From an uncultured Oxalobacteraceae bacterium (GTDB lineage Bacteria; Pseudomonadota; Gammaproteobacteria; Burkholderiales; Burkholderiaceae): 11,425 bases of DNA. This document shows positions 6,155 to 11,425 of this stretch, piece by piece. The stretch lies in assembly GCA_946479255.1 (NCBI GenBank), contig CAMLFK010000153.1, positions 1-11,425 of the forward strand. The letters run 5' to 3'. The number at the start of each line of letters is the position of its first letter. The stretch's first letter is position 1. Both the position numbers and the translations under genes were made by a program. The notes under the pieces were generated by a model. That model had not been told where the DNA came from. It searched no databases and saw nothing but the letters and a program-made list of their open reading frames with translations.

Positions 6155-7153
6155 TCAGCCGTGCGTATCCGGCTTATTGGCCTTGTTACGCCCGAACCCG
6201 CCGAGCTTGTCGACCAGGCCGCGCAGCTGCCCGCCCAGTTTGTCGAAGGTGCCGGCCGGCGTGCTTGGTGCCGGCACCGCTTGCAGTTCCTTCTGCACCG
6301 AGAACAGGCTTTGCGGGCGCGCCAGCGGATCGAGCTCCAGGCAGCTTTGTACCATGGCGATCAGCTGCGGCGAATAGCTGCCTTGCAGGCGCTCGAAGTA
6401 GCCGCCCATCTTGTCCTCGGTCTTGCGCTGGTCGGCCGGCTGCGGCGGCGAGCCAGCCATGCAGGCGAACATCGAGGCGCCGATGCTGTAAATATCCGAC
6501 CATGGGCCCAGCGGCGAGGTTTTGCTGTACAGCTCGGACGGGGCGAAGCCGGGGGTGTACATGGGCGTGAGCTTGGGCACGTCGGCGTTGATGGTCTGGC
6601 GCGCGGCGCCGAAATCGAGCACGATCGGCGTGCCGTCGGTGCGCAAATAGATATTCGCCGGTTTCAGGTCCAGGTGCAGCAGCTTATTGGCATGCACTTC
6701 ACGCAATCCGCCGCACACGCCGATAAACACCTGGCGTATAAACACCTCGCCCAGTTTACTGCCCTTGGCATTCAGGCGCGCGATATGTTCTTGTAAAGAG
6801 TGGCCGGATTCATAAGCCATCACCATATATACGGTTTCGTTGGCGCGGAAAAAGTTCAGCACCCGCACCACGTTTGGATGGGAGATCAGCGCCAGCGCCC
6901 GCCCTTCCTCAAAAAAGCACTTGAGTCCGATCCGAAAAACAGGCAAATTAGACTTGGCAATCGCCGGGATCAATTCACCCGGCTGGCGCAGCGCCAGCGC
7001 GCTTGGCAGGTATTCCTTGATGGCCACCGCATTACCCTCGTCGTCATAGGCGAGATATACGATACTGAACCCGCCGGACGCAATTTTCTTTACAATGCGA
7101 TATCCGGCAATTTCCAGCCCATCGGGCAAGGGAGCGTTGTTTTGTGCAGCCAT
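6155..7153 (-). CDS. Hanks-type Ser/Thr protein kinase, soluble, non-RD
   Basis: 332 codons, TGA at 6157-6155, with AAGGA 6 nt upstream of the ATG. The kinase fold is complete: Gly-rich loop IASGGFSIV (24-32), catalytic Lys46 in VAIKEYL, Glu82/Glu83 as candidates for the helix-C glutamate, catalytic loop HLDLKPAN (160-167), DFG (180-182), APSE (204-207) as the APE equivalent, and SDIYSIG (219-225). The residue before the catalytic Asp162 is Leu, not Arg, so this is a non-RD kinase and may not need activation-loop phosphorylation (inference). There is no transmembrane segment or PASTA domain. Residues 290-332 form a Pro/Gly-rich tail containing DKLGG twice (304-308 and 315-319). It is first in a run with PP2C and rph and divergent from yicC. 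Substrates cannot be deduced. Confidence 0.93.
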   Translation of the reverse strand: MAAQNNAPLPDGLEIAGYRIVKKIASGGFSIVYLAYDDEGNAVAIKEYLPSALALRQPGELIPAIAKSNLPVFRIGLKCFFEEGRALALISHPNVVRVLNFFRANETVYMVMAYESGHSLQEHIARLNAKGSKLGEVFIRQVFIGVCGGLREVHANKLLHLDLKPANIYLRTDGTPIVLDFGAARQTINADVPKLTPMYTPGFAPSELYSKTSPLGPWSDIYSIGASMFACMAGSPPQPADQRKTEDKMGGYFERLQGSYSPQLIAMVQSCLELDPLARPQSLFSVQKELQAVPAPSTPAGTFDKLGGQLRGLVDKLGGFGRNKANKPDTHG

Positions 7154-7177
7154 GAGGGTTCCTTGCTTAACACGGCG

Positions 7178-7206
7178 ATTGTGTGGATAAATCAGTGCTT
7201 TGTAAA
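7178..7206 (-). promoter_or_regulatory. Possible promoter for the kinase-PP2C-rph unit in the divergent gap
   Basis: The minus strand has TTTACA (7206-7201, 5 of 6 to -35) and CACAAT (7183-7178, 4 of 6 to -10) separated by 17 bp, leaving a short leader before the kinase ATG at 7153. The same two blocks read on the plus strand as TTGTGT and TGTAAA with 16-bp spacing, a weaker match that would serve yicC. The gap is only 78 bp, so both promoters must overlap if both exist. This is based on motif matching only. Confidence 0.3.
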
Positions 7207-7231
7207 GAAAAGATAAAAACCGGGGACTCCA

Positions 7232-8134
7232 TTGAGCATTTCAAGCATGACAGGTTACGCGGTGGCCACCAGCGAAAGTGCGGCGGGCACCCTCACCATC
7301 GAGATCAAAAGCGTCAACTCGCGCTTTCTCGATCTGCAGTTTCGCATCAATGACGAACTGCGCGCATTGGAACCCGAACTACGCAGCGCCATCATGGGCG
7401 CCATCACCCGCGGCAAAGTCGAAGCGCGCCTGAGTTTCGGGCGCAAAGTCGCCGGCGGCTCGCAAGCCCTGAATGCCTCCATGCTGGCCGACCTCGCCCG
7501 CCTGCAGACCGAAGTCACCAAACATTTTGTCTCCGCGCCCCTGATGACGGTCGCCGAGCTGCTGCGCTGGCCCGGCGTGATCGAAGAAGCCCAGGTCGGC
7601 CAGGAGTCGCTGCAAGCCGACGTGGCCGCCCTCACCGCCAAGACCGTGGCGGCTTTTGTCGACAGCCGCAAGCGCGAAGGCGCGGCGCTCGAAGCCATGC
7701 TGGTGGCGCGCATCGATGCGATGGACCTGATCGTCAAGCGCATCACGCCGCTCATTCCGCAGGTGATCGCGCAGTTCCAGCAGAAGGCGGTCGAACGCAT
7801 GCAGGAAGCGCTCGGCCTGGCCGGCAGCGGCACCCCATCGACCCTGACGCGCCAGGAAGCCTTCGAGCGCATCCGCCAGGAAGTGACTTTATATGGCATC
7901 CGCATCGACGTCTCCGAAGAGCTGTCGCGCCTGTCCGCGCACCTGACCGAGACCCGCCATATCCTCAAAAAAGGCGGCCAGGTCGGCAAGCGCCTCGACT
8001 TCATGATGCAGGAGCTCAACCGCGAAGCCAACACCCTGGGCGCCAAAGCCTCAGTGAAAGAGCTGGCCGACGCGTCGATGGAACTCAAGCTGCTGATTGA
8101 ACAGATGCGCGAGCAGGTGCAGAATCTGGAGTAA
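7232..8134 (+). CDS. yicC: YicC-family endoribonuclease
   Basis: 300 codons, TAA at 8132-8134. The start is TTG at 7232. GGGGA at 7222-7226 is well spaced from it, and it gives the [11 protein letters not shown]-terminus typical of the family. The only nearby ATG (7247) would remove the residues before MTGYA and has no ribosome site. The C-terminal domain (DUF1732) is clear: LSRLSAHL (231-238), [15 protein letters not shown] (246-260) and [13 protein letters not shown] (261-273). E. coli YicC (287 aa) has been described as an RNase acting on structured RNA and as involved in small-RNA turnover, so a role in RNA metabolism is likely. That function is taken from family knowledge and cannot be seen here. 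It precedes gmk as in many proteobacteria, but the two are separated by a 133-bp gap holding an inverted-repeat element. Confidence 0.93.
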   Translation: MSISSMTGYAVATSESAAGTLTIEIKSVNSRFLDLQFRINDELRALEPELRSAIMGAITRGKVEARLSFGRKVAGGSQALNASMLADLARLQTEVTKHFVSAPLMTVAELLRWPGVIEEAQVGQESLQADVAALTAKTVAAFVDSRKREGAALEAMLVARIDAMDLIVKRITPLIPQVIAQFQQKAVERMQEALGLAGSGTPSTLTRQEAFERIRQEVTLYGIRIDVSEELSRLSAHLTETRHILKKGGQVGKRLDFMMQELNREANTLGAKASVKELADASMELKLLIEQMREQVQNLE

Positions 8135-8153
8135 TAAACACCACTACCACCCT

Positions 8154-8246
8154 GTCATTCCCGCGCAGGCGGGAACGCATAGCGCTTTCGATCTAGCATA
8201 TGTGCTATGGGGGAAACGCATGCGTTTCCGCCTTCGCGGGGATGAC
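8154..8246. repeat. REP/dRS3-like inverted-repeat element between yicC and gmk
   Basis: The left arm 8154-8180 and right arm 8220-8246 are inverted copies of 27 bp matching at 24 positions. The left arm contains ATTCCCGCGCAGGCGGGAA, itself a small palindrome of the ATTCCC-N8-GGGAA type known from dRS3-like repeats. Nested inside are a perfect 18-bp palindrome GGAAACGCATGCGTTTCC (8212-8229) and TAGCA-N4-TGCTA (8194-8207). Read through in the gmk frame, it encodes VIPAQAGTH, a peptide familiar from mis-translated repeats of this class. The element is likely dispersed in the genome and non-autonomous (inference). Transcribed, it would fold into a strong stem-loop between yicC and gmk that could stabilise the upstream RNA or attenuate transcription. 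Confidence 0.75.
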
Positions 8247-8267
8247 GAGATAACAGGAACCATCACC

Positions 8268-8912
8268 ATGTCACCCAACACCGGATTTTCTGGCAGCCTG
8301 TTCGTTGTCGCCGCGCCTTCCGGCGCCGGCAAATCCACCCTGGTCAACGCCCTGCTGGCGCTGGAACCGGGCATCAAGCTGTCGATCTCCACCACCACCC
8401 GCGCACCGCGCCCGGGTGAGCAGAACGGCCGCGAATACTATTTCACCACCGCCGAGGACTTCGTCGCCCGCGCCGAGGCCGGCGAGTTCCTCGAATGGGC
8501 CGAAGTGCACGGCAATTACTACGGCACCTCGCGCCTCCTGGTCGAAGAGCAGATGAAGCTCGGCACCGACATCCTGCTCGAGATCGACTGGCAAGGCGCG
8601 CGCCAGGTGCGCAAGCAATTTCCGCAGGCGGCCGGCATCTTCATTTTGCCGCCCTCGATCGACGCCCTGGAAGAGCGCCTGAAGAAGCGCGGCCAGGACG
8701 AACCGCACGTTATTACGCGCCGCCTGCTGGCCGCCGGAGGCGAGATCGCTCACGCTCCGGAGTTCGAGTATGCTATTATCAATGAAGAGTTCAACGTCGC
8801 CTTGTCCGAGATGAGCGCGATTGTCAGAGCGACACGCAGCCGTTTTGCCCAGCAAGCTGCGCGTAACGCCTCGCTATTTGCCCAATTGGGTATCCACGCG
8901 CAACAATCGTGA
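8268..8912 (+). CDS. gmk: Guanylate kinase
   Basis: 214 aa plus stop TGA at 8910-8912. It phosphorylates GMP to GDP with ATP, an essential step of GTP supply. The start is ATG 8268, with AGGA about 8 nt upstream. The frame stays open upstream to 8097, but that stretch translates the repeat element and the end of yicC and is not coding. Motifs: P-loop APSGAGKST (16-24), [19 protein letters not shown] (41-59, GMP binding), [12 protein letters not shown] (76-87), [11 protein letters not shown] (104-114) and RLKKRGQD (137-144, lid). Length is close to E. coli Gmk (207 aa). It is followed by rpoZ after 31 bp and then spoT, a conserved proteobacterial order. Guanylate kinases are direct (p)ppGpp targets in some bacteria, but proteobacterial forms are reported as less sensitive. 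Confidence 0.97.
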   Translation: MSPNTGFSGSLFVVAAPSGAGKSTLVNALLALEPGIKLSISTTTRAPRPGEQNGREYYFTTAEDFVARAEAGEFLEWAEVHGNYYGTSRLLVEEQMKLGTDILLEIDWQGARQVRKQFPQAAGIFILPPSIDALEERLKKRGQDEPHVITRRLLAAGGEIAHAPEFEYAIINEEFNVALSEMSAIVRATRSRFAQQAARNASLFAQLGIHAQQS

Positions 8913-8943
8913 CACGACACCCCTGTCAATATATGGAGTAATC

Positions 8944-9147
8944 ATGGCCCGCATTACCATTGAAGATTGTCTCAAAAACATTCCTAACCGCTTTCAACTG
9001 ACCCTGGCCGCGACCTACCGCGCCCGCCAGTTGCTGCAAGGCCACACTCCTAAGGTCGAAGCCAAGGACAAGCCGACCGTCGTTGCCCTGCGCGAAATCG
9101 CCGCCGGCAAAGTTGGTCTGGAAATGCTGAAAAAGGTGCCAATGTAA
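8944..9147 (+). CDS. rpoZ: DNA-directed RNA polymerase omega subunit
   Basis: 67 aa plus TAA, starting at ATG 8944 with GGAG 5 nt upstream. The frame is open further upstream, but that part overlaps the end of gmk and is not homologous. The N-terminus [30 protein letters not shown] matches omega closely, as do [14 protein letters not shown] (41-54) and the short C-terminus. Omega wraps the beta-prime C-terminal region, aids RNA polymerase assembly, and with beta-prime forms ppGpp binding site 1. The N-terminal MAR tripeptide important for that site in E. coli is kept. At 67 residues it lacks the C-terminal tail of the 91-aa E. coli protein, as is usual in Burkholderiales. It is between gmk and spoT, probably in one transcription unit. 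No convincing terminator is visible before spoT. Confidence 0.96.
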   Translation: MARITIEDCLKNIPNRFQLTLAATYRARQLLQGHTPKVEAKDKPTVVALREIAAGKVGLEMLKKVPM

Positions 9148-9239
9148 TTGTTGTTGTGTTCGCGCACAGCGTGCTGGCTTCCGTGTCGACCGGCCAATCT
9201 GCTATTCTTTCATCACACAGCGGCTGATTGACTTCGCGT

Positions 9240-11425
9240 ATGACCCTGACAACACCGGATAGTCCACACGCAGGCACCACCAAGCCGCGCAACACGCGCA
9301 CGGGCGGTAAGGCGCCTGACCCTGCTCCGCCGGCCATCGCGCCCGGCGTGGCTTCGGTCAGCCAGCTGACCGCCAAACTGGCGGAGTACCTCAACCCGTC
9401 CGAGCTCAAAAAGGTCAAAGAAGCATATCGTTTTTCCGACGAGATGCACCTTGGACAAGTCCGCAAGTCGGGCGAACCGTATATCTCCCATCCGATCGCC
9501 GTCGCCGAAATCTGTGCCGACTGGAAGCTCGACGTCCAGGCCATCCAGGCCGCGCTGCTGCACGACGTGATGGAAGACCAGGACGTCAAGAAGGATGAGC
9601 TGATCGAACGCTTCGGCGCCCACGTCGCCAACCTCGTCGACGGCCTGTCCAAGCTGGAAAAAATCGAGTTCCAGAGCCAGATCGAAGCCCAGGCGGAAAA
9701 CTTCCGCAAGATGCTGCTGGCCATGGCCTCGGACGTGCGCGTCATCCTGATCAAGCTGGCCGACCGCCTGCACAATATGCGCACCCTCGAGCATATGACG
9801 CCGGCCAAGAAGCGCCGCATCGCCGCCGAGACCATGGAAGTGTATGTGCCGATCGCCCACCGGCTCGGCCTGAACAATATCTACCGCGAGCTGCAGGACC
9901 TGTCCTTTTCGCACCTGTACCCGGTGCGCTACCGCACCCTGTCCAAGGCGGTCAAGTCGGCGCGCGGCAACCGCCGCGAAGTGGTCAAGAAGATCCTGGA
10001 GTCGGTCAAGAACACCCTGGCGATGGCCGAGCTGAACGCCGAAGTCTACGGGCGCGAAAAAACCCTGTACGGCATCTACAAGAAGATGCGCAGCAAGCGG
10101 CTGTCGTTTTCCCAGGTGCTGGACGTGTATGGCTTTCGCGTGGTGGTCGACAGTTTCGCCGACTGCTATATCGCGCTCGGCACCCTGCACAGCCTGTACA
10201 AGCCCATGCCGGGCAAGTTCAAGGACTACATCGCCATCCGCAAGCTCAATGGCTACCAGTCGCTGCACACCACCCTGATCGGCCCCTACGGCACGCCGGT
10301 CGAGTTCCAGATCCGCACGCAAGAGATGCACCGCACCGCCGAATCCGGCGTGGCCGCGCACTGGCTGTACAAGACCGGCGAAGCGAATATGTCGGACCTG
10401 CAGCAAAAGACCCACGCCTGGCTGCAGTCCCTGCTCGACATCCAGCAGCAGACCGGCGACTCGGCCGAATTCCTCGAACACGTCAAGGTCGACCTGTTCC
10501 CCGATTCGGTCTACGTGTTCACGCCCAAGTCCAAGATCATCGCGCTGCCGCGCGGCGCCACCGCGCTCGACTTCGCCTACACGATCCACACCGGCATCGG
10601 CGACCATACGGTGTCGGTCAAGATCAACAACGAGCCCTGCGCCCTGCGCACCGAGCTGCGCAACGGCGACATCGTCGAGATCGTCACCGATCCGGATTCG
10701 CGCCCGAGCCCGACCTGGCTCAGTTTCGTCCGCACCGGCAAGGCTCGTTCAGCGATCCGCCACCACCTGCGCACCATTAACCTGAACGAATCGGTCGAGC
10801 TGGGCCGCGAGCTGCTGTCGCAAGCGCTCATGTCGCTCAACATCAAGCCCGATCTGCCGCCTGCCGCGGTCGAAAAGCTGCTGGGCGAATCGTCGGCCAA
10901 GTCGATGGACGAGCTGTACGCCGACATCGGCGTGGGCAAGCGCATGGCCGCGCTGGTGGCGCGCCACATTTTTGGCCTGATCGACGACGACCTGGCCAGC
11001 CTGCCCTCGCAGCACCTGCCCGCTTCCAGCGAGCTCGATCCGGTCACCATCTACGGCAGCGAAGGCGTCTCGGTGCAGCTGGCGCCGTGCTGCCTGCCGA
11101 TTCCGGGCGACCAGATCACCGGCCAGCTGCGCCGCGACCAGGGCCTGATCGTCCACACGCACGACTGCATGAGCGCCAAGCGCCTGCGCAACAAGGAACC
11201 GGACCGCTGGATCGCCGTGCAATGGGGTTCGGAACTGAACCGCCGCTTCGACTGCCGCATCCGCCTGTTGATCACCAATGAAAAAGGCATCCTGGCCCGC
11301 GTGGCCGCCGAGATCGGCGAGTCCGATGCCAACATCACCTATGTGGGCATGGACGAGGACCGCGAACACGTCATGACCCAGTTGCGCTTCACCATCCAGG
11401 TGAAGGACCGGGTCCATCTGGCGCA
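9240..11425 (+). CDS. spoT: Bifunctional (p)ppGpp synthetase/hydrolase SpoT, 3' end outside window
   Basis: Open from ATG 9240 to the last base: 728 codons are visible with no stop. Domains: a Pro/Thr-rich N-terminal extension (1-38). The HD hydrolase domain has RKSGEPYISHP (75-85), LLHDVMED (106-113) and KLADRLHNMR (172-181), so its metal ligands His84, His108, Asp109 and Asp175 are intact. The synthetase domain has GREKTLYGIYKKM (271-283), GKFKDYIA (325-332) and NGYQSLHT (337-344). TGS runs from about 417 to 480, a conserved CC/HDC region covers 617-643, and the ACT domain runs from about 671 to the edge. The loop KFKD (326-329) belongs to the basic RXKD class of bifunctional enzymes, not the acidic EXDD class of RelA. 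Together with the intact HD site, this supports SpoT rather than RelA. The Shine-Dalgarno is weak. About 92 bp separate it from rpoZ; TATTCT at 9203-9208 might be a -10 box. Only a short C-terminal piece should be missing. Confidence 0.95.
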   Translation, partial: MTLTTPDSPHAGTTKPRNTRTGGKAPDPAPPAIAPGVASVSQLTAKLAEYLNPSELKKVKEAYRFSDEMHLGQVRKSGEPYISHPIAVAEICADWKLDVQAIQAALLHDVMEDQDVKKDELIERFGAHVANLVDGLSKLEKIEFQSQIEAQAENFRKMLLAMASDVRVILIKLADRLHNMRTLEHMTPAKKRRIAAETMEVYVPIAHRLGLNNIYRELQDLSFSHLYPVRYRTLSKAVKSARGNRREVVKKILESVKNTLAMAELNAEVYGREKTLYGIYKKMRSKRLSFSQVLDVYGFRVVVDSFADCYIALGTLHSLYKPMPGKFKDYIAIRKLNGYQSLHTTLIGPYGTPVEFQIRTQEMHRTAESGVAAHWLYKTGEANMSDLQQKTHAWLQSLLDIQQQTGDSAEFLEHVKVDLFPDSVYVFTPKSKIIALPRGATALDFAYTIHTGIGDHTVSVKINNEPCALRTELRNGDIVEIVTDPDSRPSPTWLSFVRTGKARSAIRHHLRTINLNESVELGRELLSQALMSLNIKPDLPPAAVEKLLGESSAKSMDELYADIGVGKRMAALVARHIFGLIDDDLASLPSQHLPASSELDPVTIYGSEGVSVQLAPCCLPIPGDQITGQLRRDQGLIVHTHDCMSAKRLRNKEPDRWIAVQWGSELNRRFDCRIRLLITNEKGILARVAAEIGESDANITYVGMDEDREHVMTQLRFTIQVKDRVHLA

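Noticed and set aside
5206..6570. 454-codon open frame on the plus strand opposite PP2C and the kinase
   Set aside because: It spans two real genes and their gap, has no domain, and is explained as a shadow.
8097..8267. Upstream extension of gmk giving a 271-codon protein
   Set aside because: The extra residues translate the end of yicC and the inverted-repeat element (VIPAQAGTH is a typical mis-translation of such repeats); guanylate kinase homology and the ribosome site put the start at 8268.
8821..8943. Upstream extension of rpoZ to 108 codons
   Set aside because: It overlaps the gmk 3' end in another frame; omega proteins begin with MAR, which is encoded at 8944 just after GGAG.
9213..10607. 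464-codon open frame on the minus strand opposite spoT
   Set aside because: Antisense to the SpoT HD and synthetase domains, which are clearly conserved on the plus strand.

Overview
The window reads as a GC-rich chromosomal segment of a betaproteobacterium. It most resembles the Oxalobacteraceae (Massilia/Duganella/Janthinobacterium group). The basis is the gene content and order (yicC, kinase and PP2C next to rph; gmk-rpoZ-spoT; rdgB-hemW), the short 67-residue omega subunit, and protein motifs recognised by eye. The genus is an inference. Almost every base is coding and most genes are housekeeping.

Layout: (1) 1-567 (+) is the 3' end of an OprM/NodT-type outer-membrane efflux gene. (2) 583-2414 (-) is rdgB followed by hemW, joined by an ATGA stop/start overlap. 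(3) 2491-4017 (-) is a stand-alone flavin-dependent halogenase of the tryptophan-halogenase family. It ends in a long imperfect hairpin and is divergent from (4) 4199-4405 (+), a 68-codon cysteine-rich candidate lipoprotein. (5) 4412-7153 (-) is a Hanks-type Ser/Thr kinase, a PP2C phosphatase and rph (RNase PH), probably one transcription unit. (6) 7232-11425 (+) is yicC (TTG start), gmk, rpoZ and spoT. spoT is cut off by the window edge; it is open from 9240 to the last base. The yicC-gmk gap holds a REP/dRS3-like inverted-repeat element.

How the genes relate: gmk, rpoZ and spoT form a GTP/(p)ppGpp group (GMP to GDP; the omega subunit that contributes to ppGpp site 1 of RNA polymerase; the synthetase/hydrolase of the alarmone). 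rph and yicC act on RNA, rdgB cleans the nucleotide pool, and the kinase/phosphatase pair is a reversible phosphorylation module of unknown target. From memory of related genomes, rph, rdgB and hemW are usually close together. The halogenase and small lipoprotein therefore look like an accessory insertion between rph and rdgB, and they are the least ordinary part of the window.

I see no CRISPR array, tRNA, rRNA, transposase or phage gene. I do not see a clearly new multi-gene system. The best leads are the orphan halogenase, the twin-CX3C lipoprotein and the inverted-repeat element.
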